Positions 27,224 to 34,980 of a stretch of DNA of 64,000 nt are shown here, piece by piece. Every line of letters begins with the position of its first letter. Position 1 is the stretch's first letter. Below the pieces are notes generated by a model, which worked only from the letters and a program-made list of their open reading frames with translations, searched no databases and was not told where the DNA came from. The DNA lies in contig CP007053.1 in NCBI GenBank assembly GCA_000242935.3, positions 5,813,001-5,877,000 of the forward strand, in the 5' to 3' direction. Source of the stretch: Opitutaceae bacterium TAV5 (GTDB lineage Bacteria > Verrucomicrobiota > Verrucomicrobiia > Opitutales > Opitutaceae). Position numbers and translations under genes: made by a program.

Positions 27224-28300
27224 ATGTCTTCACCTGAAACCCCTTCTCTTTCCGGGCTCCCGGCAAACGGCGCCGGGGTCTCCTGCATCGAAGCCGTTGC
27301 CGGCGCCGGCATGCGGCTAACCCGGCGTCCGGCCGATCCGTTGCGGCCGCACACGGTCGGCATCGCGCCTCTTTTCAGCTTTATCAGCGCGGGCACCGAA
27401 CTGCATTCGGTGACGACGGTGGCCCGGATGGAGCCGGGCTCGCACCCGCCGGCGCGGCTGGGTTACAGTCTGTGCGGTGTGGTCACGGCGGTGGGCGACG
27501 GGGTGAGCGATCTCAAACCCGGTGACCGGGTGGTGGCCATCGGTGCGGGAGCGTTTCACGCCACGCAGGTGGTTGTGGCAAAAAACCTGGTGGTTCCGTT
27601 GCCGGAAGGCGTGAGCCCGCAAGCGGCTTCGATGATGGCGATGGGTTGCTTTGCCATCGAGGGCGTCCACAAGTCGGCGGTGCGTCTCGGGGAAAACGTC
27701 GTCGTGTTCGGTGCGGGCATGATGGGACAGATCACGACCAGGTTGTATCAACTTTCCGGGTGCCGGGTGTGTGTGCTGGAGGGAGACGCGTTTCGCTCCG
27801 GATTCCTGCCGGAGGGGATCGGGCGGTTCACACTCGATGGCGATGGCTGGGCCGGACTGGCCGCGTGGGCGCGGCCGCATGGCGTGGAGCATGCGAGCAT
27901 CTGTTTTGGCGGCGAAGCGACGGAGGTTGTCGAGCGGCTGAAGCCCTGCATGAGCCGTTCGCCCGACGGGATCATGCACGGCCGGATCGTGTTCCCGGGC
28001 GGAGCGAGGGTGACGGTGGACATGGCCTCGGCGATGGGGAACCTGCAACTGGTCAGCTCGGCCAAGGCGGGCCCCGGGTATCGGGATGCCGGTTACGAGA
28101 GCGGCGCCGGATATCCGGCGGTTTACGTGCCGCATACGGTGCGGCGCAATATGGAGGTGTTGCTGGCGCTGATGCAGGATGGCCGCCTCGATCTTTTGCC
28201 GCTCGTGACGCACCGGTTTCCGTTCGCGGAGGCGAAGCACGCTTACGACCTGTTGTTGCAACCCGGAGCGGAGGCGCTGGCGGTGCTGCTGGAGTATTGA
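27224..28300 (+). CDS. MDR-family (zinc-type alcohol dehydrogenase-like) oxidoreductase (cassette B)
   Basis: A 358-residue medium-chain dehydrogenase. The GroES-like N-terminal half has LGYSLCGVVTAVGDGV where zinc enzymes carry GHE-based ligands. The Rossmann half has VVVFGAGMMGQITTRLY. The four-cysteine structural zinc loop is also absent, so it probably works without zinc. It shares SFISAGTELH and LVSSAKAGPGYRD with the cassette C copy at 39540. It probably oxidises a sugar or polyol product of the locus (inference). It begins 97 bp after the lyase. Confidence 0.82.
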   Translation: MSSPETPSLSGLPANGAGVSCIEAVAGAGMRLTRRPADPLRPHTVGIAPLFSFISAGTELHSVTTVARMEPGSHPPARLGYSLCGVVTAVGDGVSDLKPGDRVVAIGAGAFHATQVVVAKNLVVPLPEGVSPQAASMMAMGCFAIEGVHKSAVRLGENVVVFGAGMMGQITTRLYQLSGCRVCVLEGDAFRSGFLPEGIGRFTLDGDGWAGLAAWARPHGVEHASICFGGEATEVVERLKPCMSRSPDGIMHGRIVFPGGARVTVDMASAMGNLQLVSSAKAGPGYRDAGYESGAGYPAVYVPHTVRRNMEVLLALMQDGRLDLLPLVTHRFPFAEAKHAYDLLLQPGAEALAVLLEY

Positions 28301-28308
28301 TATCGAGA

Positions 28309-28428
28309 CCGGAGCGGCGGCATTCCTGCCGCTGCCTTGCCGGACAGATTCCCGAATTTCCGGAAACATAATGAAAGTCGACAGTCCTTGTCCGGTTCAC
28401 GGCAGCGGCAGGAATGCCGCCGCTCCGG
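28309..28428. repeat. REP-like 28-bp inverted repeat spanning the MFS start codon (cassette B)
   Basis: The arms at 28309-28336 and 28401-28428 are exact 28-bp reverse complements (beginning CCGGAGCGGCGGCATTCC). A second small stem, CCGGACA (28340-28346) with TGTCCGG (28389-28395), lies inside. The ATG of the MFS gene (28371) sits in the loop and the right arm codes for residues 11-20. It is about 95% identical to the element at 40643-40761. Confidence 0.9.
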
Positions 28429-29804
28429 CTGCTCCCAAAATCTGGCGGGTCGGCACGCTGACGTACACGTCGGCGGGGCTGGTCGCCCTGTTCTGCTGGC
28501 TGCTGTTCGGCGATTTCGCGTGGTCGATGCGCGACCGTTCGGTGGGACCGATGGCGCACTGGTTCCTGAAGCACCTGGGCGTTTCCAACCTGCTGTTCGG
28601 GTTGCTGGTCAGCACGTTTCCGGCGGCGGTGGGCCTGATCCTCGGGCCGGTCATCAGCGTGAAGTCCGACCGGCACCGGGGGCGGTGGGGACGACGGATT
28701 CCGTTTCTCCTCGTGACGACACCGCTCGCCGCGTTCGGCATGATCGGCCTCGGCTTGACGCCGCTCATCGCCCGACAGGTGCACGGGTTTTTCCCGGAGC
28801 AGAGCGAGATGCTGGTGGCCGTCGTCTGCTTCGGGGTCTTCTGGGCGGCGTTCGAGTTTGCGACAATCGCGGGCCAGGCGGTGTTCGGCGGACTGATCAA
28901 CGATGTGGTGCCGAAAGAAATGCTCGGGCGCTTCTACGGGTTGTTCCGGGCGGTCAGCCTGATCGACGGCATCGTTTTCAACTACTGGATCATGGGTCAT
29001 GTGCCCACGCACTTCACGCTGATTCTGTGCGTGGTGGGCACGTTTTACGGAGTGGCTTTCATGTGGGTATGCTTCCGGGTGAAGGAAGGCGAGTATCCGC
29101 CGCCGGCGCCGCGCGGGCCGGCGGGGAGCGGCGCGCCCGGTGCAGACCGGCGGTTGGCTCCGGGAGCCGGGTTCGCCGGTGCGGCGCGGACGTATTTCCG
29201 CGAGTGCTTCACGAATCCGTATTACGTCTCGGTGTTCGTGATGCTGACGACCGCGGCGCTGGCCTTCATGCCGATCAACACGTTTGCGATTCCCTATGCG
29301 CGCAGTCTGGAAATGAGCATGGATTTTTACGGAAAATGCCTGGCGGCGACGTTTTTCACGTCGCTGTGCCTTTCGTATTTTCTCGGATGGCTGGCGGATG
29401 CATTTCATCCGATCCGGGTGAGCATGGCGTCGCTGGCCGGTTATTTTGCGGTGACGATTTTCGGCTGGCTCTTCGCAACGACGCCGGAGCGGTTCGCGGT
29501 GGCATTCGTGCTGCACGGGGTGCTGTCGGGCTGCTACTTCACGAGCGCGGCGTCGCTCGGACAGCGGTTGTATCCGCATTCCCGATTCGCGCAGTTCGCG
29601 TCGGCGGCGGGGATGTTCACGTCGATCTGCACGATGGGGCTCGGACCGCTGGTCGGTTCGATGATCGACTGGACGGGGTCGGTTTACCGGCACACCTTCC
29701 TTGCCGGCGGCCTGCTCGCACTGGTCGCGCTGGCTTCGGCGATTTACGTTTACGGCAAGTTCATGAAGCTCGGCGGTCCGAAAGGCTATGTGGCTCCGGA
29801 GTGA
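28371..29804 (+). CDS. MFS sugar transporter (cassette B)
   Basis: A 477-residue, roughly 12-helix transporter, close paralogue of 9046 and 40704 (RVGTLTYTSAGLVALFCWLL, then WSMRDRSVGPM and SDRHRGRWGRRIPF). The first 19 residues, MKVDSPCPVHGSGRNAAAP, are encoded by the hairpin element and are identical in the cassette C copy, but absent from the cassette A copy. The ATG lies in the loop of a strong hairpin, which could hide the start site from ribosomes. It probably imports products of the cassette B lyase. Its stop is 10 bp from the stop of the convergent regulator gene. Confidence 0.9.
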   Translation: MKVDSPCPVHGSGRNAAAPAAPKIWRVGTLTYTSAGLVALFCWLLFGDFAWSMRDRSVGPMAHWFLKHLGVSNLLFGLLVSTFPAAVGLILGPVISVKSDRHRGRWGRRIPFLLVTTPLAAFGMIGLGLTPLIARQVHGFFPEQSEMLVAVVCFGVFWAAFEFATIAGQAVFGGLINDVVPKEMLGRFYGLFRAVSLIDGIVFNYWIMGHVPTHFTLILCVVGTFYGVAFMWVCFRVKEGEYPPPAPRGPAGSGAPGADRRLAPGAGFAGAARTYFRECFTNPYYVSVFVMLTTAALAFMPINTFAIPYARSLEMSMDFYGKCLAATFFTSLCLSYFLGWLADAFHPIRVSMASLAGYFAVTIFGWLFATTPERFAVAFVLHGVLSGCYFTSAASLGQRLYPHSRFAQFASAAGMFTSICTMGLGPLVGSMIDWTGSVYRHTFLAGGLLALVALASAIYVYGKFMKLGGPKGYVAPE

Positions 29805-29813
29805 GCGTTGTCC

Positions 29814-31058
29814 TCACGACGCGGGAGGCGGAGCCACGGTGCCGTGGGCTTCGTAGCCGGACTCGACCAGCCAGGTCTTTTCGGCGAACTCGCCGCGGTA
29901 GAGCGATTGCAGGGCGCGAAAGGCTTGGCGGCCGATTTCCTCGAAATCGAGCTTCATGATATCCGTCGGCTGTCCTTCGGGCGGGCGCACGGGCGTGCTG
30001 GAGCACATGATGACGGAGAGGTCGGCCGGGACATGCAGGCCGAGCCGGACGAAGAGAGGTTGCAGGGCGACGAGGAGGTTGACCGAGGTGGAGAGGAGCG
30101 CGGTGGGACGCCGGGAGTGGGTCCGGTCGAACAGCGCGAGAAGCCGCCGGGACGGGGTTTCGGGCGGATGCAGGGAGACGGCCACGGGAGTGATGGTGAC
30201 GGTATCGCCGGGAAAGGCCGCGATGTGTTCGCGCGCGGCCAGTTCACAGCCGTGGTAACGGTCGCGGTAATACCAGGGGGCTTCCTCTTCGAGCGGAAGT
30301 GCGACGGCGATGCGGCGGTGCCCGGCGGCGAGAAATTGCCGGCCGGCGGTGTATCCGAGCCCGACGTTGTTGAAGTTGACCGACACCATCCTGAGATTCT
30401 CGCAATCGTCGAAGGCGGTGACGACGGGGATGCCCGCCTTGATCAGCGGGGTGGCGAGCGGAGAGACGGCGGTGGACATGAGGCGGCGCAGGATGATGAC
30501 GCCCTGGATGCGGGAACGCGAGAGTTCGCCGAGGATCTGGCGGCGTGTGGCGTCGAGTCCGTCATCGAAATAAAAGTCAACGGTCACGCCGGATTCGTTG
30601 GCTTCGCTGAAAATGATCTTGGCGGGAATCTTTATCGGGAGCGAAAGCGGCACGGCGGCAGGAACGGCGTCGTGGCGTTTGGCGGCAAGCGGATCGATGC
30701 GGTCGCAGACGGAGACGACGGCGATGCGAGCGAGGGGGCAGTTGGCATGGCGGAGGGCGCGTGCCTTGTCGTCCAGCCGGGGTTGGCCGGGGAGGGGAGG
30801 GAGGCTCGTCTTGTTGATGCGGAGAAGTGTTTTCTGGAGAAACTGCGGGCGGAGGTGATGGCCGCTGCGGTCGTTGGGATGGAGGATGCCCCAGCCGGCA
30901 AGAATGCGGAGGGCGTCGGTGGCGGTGGGGCTGGATACCTTCCATTGGCGCATGATTTCGCGGCGCGAGAGGAAGCGGGTGTTTTCGCGGTAGTTGCCGC
31001 TGGCGATTTCGGAAAGGAGAGCGACGGCAAGGCGTTGGGGAAGCGAGGGTTTTTTCAT
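29814..31058 (-). CDS. Transcriptional regulator: GntR-like head, LacI-type sensor
   Basis: A 414-residue protein. The N-terminal winged helix resembles GntR proteins (SRREIMRQWKVSSPTATDAL and ILAGWGILHPNDRSG). From about residue 120 it has a LacI-type periplasmic-binding fold (FDDCENLRMVSVNFNNVGLG, AAGHRRIAVALPLEEE, LHVPADLSVIMCSS). It is the same class as the 14800 protein but not a close copy. It is convergent with the cassette B transporter and divergent from cassette C (31309), so cassette C is the more likely target (inference). The effector is unknown. Confidence 0.82.
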   Translation of the reverse strand: MKKPSLPQRLAVALLSEIASGNYRENTRFLSRREIMRQWKVSSPTATDALRILAGWGILHPNDRSGHHLRPQFLQKTLLRINKTSLPPLPGQPRLDDKARALRHANCPLARIAVVSVCDRIDPLAAKRHDAVPAAVPLSLPIKIPAKIIFSEANESGVTVDFYFDDGLDATRRQILGELSRSRIQGVIILRRLMSTAVSPLATPLIKAGIPVVTAFDDCENLRMVSVNFNNVGLGYTAGRQFLAAGHRRIAVALPLEEEAPWYYRDRYHGCELAAREHIAAFPGDTVTITPVAVSLHPPETPSRRLLALFDRTHSRRPTALLSTSVNLLVALQPLFVRLGLHVPADLSVIMCSSTPVRPPEGQPTDIMKLDFEEIGRQAFRALQSLYRGEFAEKTWLVESGYEAHGTVAPPPAS

Positions 31059-31308
31059 GATGGCTGGGCGGGCAGGCCGGACACGGGTGTGTGCGGGAAA
31101 CGGGCGGGCAGTCGTGACGATTTTTATTGATGTGTTACCGGAAAGGATTGCCAGCGCAAAGGCGGGCGGAAGGGGGTGGGAGAAGCAAAAACCGGTCCAG
31201 TTTTGTGTTCCGGGCGCCGGGAGCGGCCTTGCTCTCGCCGAAAAACGGGAAGAGGTTCATGGCATCGCTCCGGACGTAGTGAACCGGGGATTACGCAAGA
31301 ATCCGATC
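31059..31308. other. Divergent promoter region between regulator and cassette C
   Basis: A 250-bp region without a gene. The AT-rich stretch ATTTTTATTGATGTGTTACC around 31120-31140 contains TGATGTGTTACCGG (31128-31141). This shares 10 of 14 positions with the LacI-style site TGAAACGTTACAGG upstream of cassette A, a weak resemblance. No clear TTGTARNTACAA site is visible here. Confidence 0.5.
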
Positions 31309-32112
31309 ATGACGAAAAACATTCCCGGCCAGCTTCGCAGGCGTTCCGTTCTCCGGAAACCCATCGTGTCTTTCCTCGGGGTCGCTGTTTTGGCGAGCTG
31401 TTTGCCGGGTACTGCCCACGCGGAGTTGACCGAAGACTTCCGCCAGCAACCGGCCGGTCGTTCGCTTTATGCGAAGGACGGGGAGTGGAAGAAATTCGGT
31501 TCGGGCCCAAATGCCCAGCCGTCGGGCAACACGGCGACCGTCAGGGCGGAGGGCGGGAAAAAATACGTCACTCTGGTCGCCCGCGGGCATGATACGGCCA
31601 ACGCGCGGGCCTGGCGGAATGTGCAGTTGCCGGTATCGCCGGAACACAATTATCGCGTGTCGGCGGACATCCGCTACGCGACTCCCGGAGCGCCGAACGA
31701 GATCGGCTCCACGGTCAATGTGGCGCTCAATGCGAGCAAGGGAGGCGCATTTGATCCGGCGGGGGCGTTGAGCCTGGGCATCCTGCGGAGCAAGGACGGT
31801 CCGGTTTTCTTTTTCGGTCTGGGCGGAGGCCCCGGAGCACGGATCGTTTCCGATCCCGGACAGGTGACGGTCGATCCGTCGGCCTGGTACCGGTTTCAGG
31901 TGGAACTGGATCCCGGGACCGGACGTGTCCGCTATACGGTTCAGGACATTTCCGGCGACACACCGGTGACGGTATGGGCAGGCGACAATGCGGGCCTGCC
32001 GGATTACCGGCCTGAAGCGTTTTCACAGATCAACCTGATGGTCGCCCGCCCGGGTCGTTCCGATACCGCATCCCGGAGCGCCGATTTCGCCAATATCATT
32101 ATCGGACCCTGA
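31309..32112 (+). CDS. Secreted lectin-fold protein lacking the PEP-CTERM tail (cassette C)
   Basis: A 267-residue exported protein. It has a signal peptide (LGVAVLASCLPGTAHAE) and one beta-sandwich-like domain alike to the cassette B PEP-CTERM protein at 21790: NYRVSADIRYATPGAPNEIG against DIRYRTPGTTNN, DPSAWYRFQVELDPGTGRV against DTAWYRFTATLTPSTGEV, and RSADFANI against RSADFDNI. It stops just after this last block, exactly where the paralogue continues into the sorting signal. It is therefore predicted to be released or periplasmic rather than anchored. Function unknown; glycan binding is plausible. Confidence 0.75.
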   Translation: MTKNIPGQLRRRSVLRKPIVSFLGVAVLASCLPGTAHAELTEDFRQQPAGRSLYAKDGEWKKFGSGPNAQPSGNTATVRAEGGKKYVTLVARGHDTANARAWRNVQLPVSPEHNYRVSADIRYATPGAPNEIGSTVNVALNASKGGAFDPAGALSLGILRSKDGPVFFFGLGGGPGARIVSDPGQVTVDPSAWYRFQVELDPGTGRVRYTVQDISGDTPVTVWAGDNAGLPDYRPEAFSQINLMVARPGRSDTASRSADFANIIIGP

Positions 32113-32234
32113 CCAGAATTTCCGTTTACACGATCGACTTTTCGACACGGCAGCGCCGGCGCCCGGCCGGCAGTCTGGCGACTGCCTTGTTTCCATCCAG
32201 AACCCGCAGCCCCGAACCCGGAACACATCATATC

Positions 32235-33983
32235 ATGAAGAACAAAATGACAGAGTATCTATCCATAACAGCGGCCCGTCGGGCGCGCTTTGCCTGCGTC
32301 AGCCTGTTTCTGTTGTCCGCTGCCGGAATGGCACATGCGGCCAATATCGACACTTACTGGAATGTGGCGGACGGAGAATGGACATCCGCCGGGAACTGGT
32401 CGAACGGACTCCCGGGGGATTTGTCACCGGACGTCAGTCGTGTCTTTTTCGATACTGCCCAAAGCGGCACTGTCTCCAACGTGACCGTGGCGGCGAGCGC
32501 TGTGGCGGCATTCAACCAGTTCCGGGTCAATCAGGGAAAGACGGTCAATGTCTCCATGGGAGCCGGGGCTTCCCTGAGCGGCGTGAGTCTGACGCTGGGC
32601 TCGGGGGCGGCGTCTTCGCATCTCCGGATCGAAGGACCTTCGGACGGCACGGCAACGGCTTCCTGGTCGAGTTTCCTGCAGGTAGGCGGTACCGCGACCA
32701 GCAGCGGGAATACCCTGACGTTCTCCGGAAGCGGTCTTGCCGCCAGCGCGGCCAACACCATCACCATCGGCCGTCAGGGAAACAGTCATACGATGACCGT
32801 GGAGGGGGGCGCGTCTTTTCAGGGGAAGGGACTGGTCGTCAGCGGAACGACCGATGTGCAATACGGTGTCGGCAACAACAACCGGTTGATCGTTTCCGGT
32901 ACCGGCACCAACATGACCCTCAGCGGATTCAGCGGAGCGGTGAATACGCTGGGTCTGGTGGTGGGCGCGCGTCCCCTGACCGGAAGCAGCGGTTCCAATG
33001 TCCAGAGCGGAAACCGGGTGACGGTTTCGGACGGAGCCCGGCTGACTGTGGTCGGAGATAATGTGGACAACGCCACCATGACGGTGCTTGTCGGCGCGGC
33101 TACCTATCGGACCAACAATTCCATCGAGGTTTCCGGAACGGATTCCGTTTTCGAGGTGACGGGCAACATCAGGACCACCGTTGGCCATACGACTGATACC
33201 TCTTACAACAATCGCCTGACCGTCAGCGACGGCGGTACGGTCAAAACCGACGCCGAGATTGTGATCAACAACGGCCCGAGCACGGCCGCGAACCGCCGCA
33301 ACATTCTCGCCATCGGCAACGGCGGTACCCTGGTTTCGGACAACGTCATCAACAACAACGGCGGTCTCGTCACCCTCGCCGAGGGTGGTGTGTTGAAAGG
33401 GGAGACGCTTGCCGGGGCCGCCACGTCCCTGGTGCTCAACATCAATGGCACCGGCCGTTTCGAGGCCGCGGGTAACGGCTTGGGAGACACGGTCACGGTC
33501 AACATCGGAGACTCCGGCGGCAAGGAAGCGGTTCTGGCGGTCGGTCTGGCTGGCCGGAGCGGGGCAGCGACCTTCTCGCTCGATTCCGCGCTCAACCTGG
33601 CGACCGGGAGCTTTCTCGAAGTGTCGATTTTCAGCGATGGTTCCGTCGATTCCATCGACCTCGGGACCAACGCCTCGGTGACGCTTTCCGATGGCGTGGG
33701 GCTGCGAATTGCTTTCGATGGCGAAGCGCCTTCCGCCGGCGGTTCATACCAGCTCTTCACTGGAAATCTTTCCAGCATCGTCGGCAGCTTCGATACGGAC
33801 CTGCTCTCCGCGCCGGCCCTTGCCGACGGCCTGAGCTGGGACTGGTCGCGGTTCAACGCGGCCGGCGGCTGGACGGTTTCCGTCGTGCCCGAGCCCTCGG
33901 TCATCGCTCTTCTGGCCGGTGCCGGAACGGGCCTGGTTGCCCTCGGCATTCGTCTTCGCCGTCGCGGGGAGGACAATGCCTGA
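32235..33983 (+). CDS. PEP-CTERM protein with autotransporter-like beta repeats (cassette C)
   Basis: A 582-residue exported protein. The signal peptide ends near AGMAHAANID. A WNVADGEWTSAGNWSNGLPG segment shares the W...NW...G pattern with the cassette A protein. A long region of short Gly/Asn/Ser/Thr strands (GNTLTFSGSG, NNRLIVSGTG, NNRLTVSDGGTV, RRNILAIGNGGTL) suggests a right-handed beta-helix. The terminus is VVPEPSVIAL, a hydrophobic helix, then LRRRGED. The ATG at 32235 gives the best signal peptide. It is predicted to be a surface-anchored fibre or adhesin. Confidence 0.85.
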   Translation: MKNKMTEYLSITAARRARFACVSLFLLSAAGMAHAANIDTYWNVADGEWTSAGNWSNGLPGDLSPDVSRVFFDTAQSGTVSNVTVAASAVAAFNQFRVNQGKTVNVSMGAGASLSGVSLTLGSGAASSHLRIEGPSDGTATASWSSFLQVGGTATSSGNTLTFSGSGLAASAANTITIGRQGNSHTMTVEGGASFQGKGLVVSGTTDVQYGVGNNNRLIVSGTGTNMTLSGFSGAVNTLGLVVGARPLTGSSGSNVQSGNRVTVSDGARLTVVGDNVDNATMTVLVGAATYRTNNSIEVSGTDSVFEVTGNIRTTVGHTTDTSYNNRLTVSDGGTVKTDAEIVINNGPSTAANRRNILAIGNGGTLVSDNVINNNGGLVTLAEGGVLKGETLAGAATSLVLNINGTGRFEAAGNGLGDTVTVNIGDSGGKEAVLAVGLAGRSGAATFSLDSALNLATGSFLEVSIFSDGSVDSIDLGTNASVTLSDGVGLRIAFDGEAPSAGGSYQLFTGNLSSIVGSFDTDLLSAPALADGLSWDWSRFNAAGGWTVSVVPEPSVIALLAGAGTGLVALGIRLRRRGEDNA

Positions 33984-34047
33984 CCAACCGGTCGCGGCCT
34001 TGTCTCCGGACGACGCCGCGAACGATTCTGCTTTCAGTTAAACGCAA

Positions 34048-34084
34048 ATGCCGGACGTATCCTCCATGTACCCGCGTCCGGCAT
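34048..34084 (+). terminator. Hairpin between PEP-CTERM and pseudopilin genes
   Basis: ATGCCGGACG (34048-34057) pairs perfectly with CGTCCGGCAT (34075-34084), followed by GATTTT. It may be a terminator or attenuator. It overlaps the first in-frame ATG (34083) of the next gene, which argues for the later start at 34128. Confidence 0.5.
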
Positions 34085-34127
34085 GATTTTCATCCGTTCA
34101 CGATCACGTAAAACCCCCGATTTTACA

Positions 34128-34925
34128 ATGAACACTCTCTCATCTCCGCTCGTCCCGTCCGGACACACGGATTGTCGTGCGGTCTCGCGTTTGCGAGCCT
34201 TCACCTTGATCGAACTGCTCACGGTTATCGCCATCATCGGCATTCTTGCCGGCATCATTCTGGCTGCCCTGTCAGGCGTCCGAGAAACCGCCAGACGCAC
34301 GCAGAACATCGCCAATCTGCGTACGCTGGGAGTTGCCTGTCACACCTACGCCAACGAAAACCGCGGCCGCATGCCTCATGTGGTTCTCAAGCTGCTCAAG
34401 GGTGTGCTCGAACCCGTTTACACGACCGGCAACGTCGTCTATTTCACGGCGGACGGAAATTCGCTGCAAATGCTCACCGCGAAATGGGGTGACGCGGGCA
34501 ACGCCTGGGGGCAGAGCGATTACCTGCCCGGTCCCGATGCGTTCTACGGCCCGTTCACTCCTGCCGAAACCGCCGCAGGCAAACGGCAGCCGGGGCGCTT
34601 CCTTTCCTACAATGCGACCTCCTATGCCATCAGCTACAGTGCCTATTCCCGTCCACAGCAGGGCGTGACCGCGTCCTATGCCGCCTACACCGCCGCGATT
34701 CCCGAGCTGTGCAATGATCGCAACGATCGCGATTACCTGCGGACTACTCCGCTGTTTTCCGATCCCATCGCAGAGACCCAGGCGGCTTATCTCGGCGGTT
34801 TTACCGGGAAAAAGATCTGCACGGTGCGGCTCGATGGCAGCGTCACCACGTTTCCCCGGGATTACATCTGGGGCATTGCGGGCACCGAGAACAAGATCAA
34901 GGCGCTCGCCAACTACACGAACTGA
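34128..34925 (+). CDS. Prepilin-type (pseudopilin) protein (cassette C)
   Basis: A 265-residue paralogue of the cassette B pseudopilin, with the prepilin helix LRAFTLIELLTVIAIIGILA near residue 23, NIANLRTLGVACHTYANE, DYLPGPDAFYGPFT and NDRNDRDYLRTTPLF. The C-terminal motif is T-(9 residues)-DG (TGKKICTVRLDGSV), again without the His of the H-X9-DG signature. It probably follows the PEP-CTERM gene as one transcript if the hairpin at 34048 does not stop transcription fully. Confidence 0.82.
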   Translation: MNTLSSPLVPSGHTDCRAVSRLRAFTLIELLTVIAIIGILAGIILAALSGVRETARRTQNIANLRTLGVACHTYANENRGRMPHVVLKLLKGVLEPVYTTGNVVYFTADGNSLQMLTAKWGDAGNAWGQSDYLPGPDAFYGPFTPAETAAGKRQPGRFLSYNATSYAISYSAYSRPQQGVTASYAAYTAAIPELCNDRNDRDYLRTTPLFSDPIAETQAAYLGGFTGKKICTVRLDGSVTTFPRDYIWGIAGTENKIKALANYTN

Positions 34926-34980
34926 ATAATCCCTGCCCCGCCGGCATTGATCGTATCTGCCTGAAAAGTACGCAATATTC

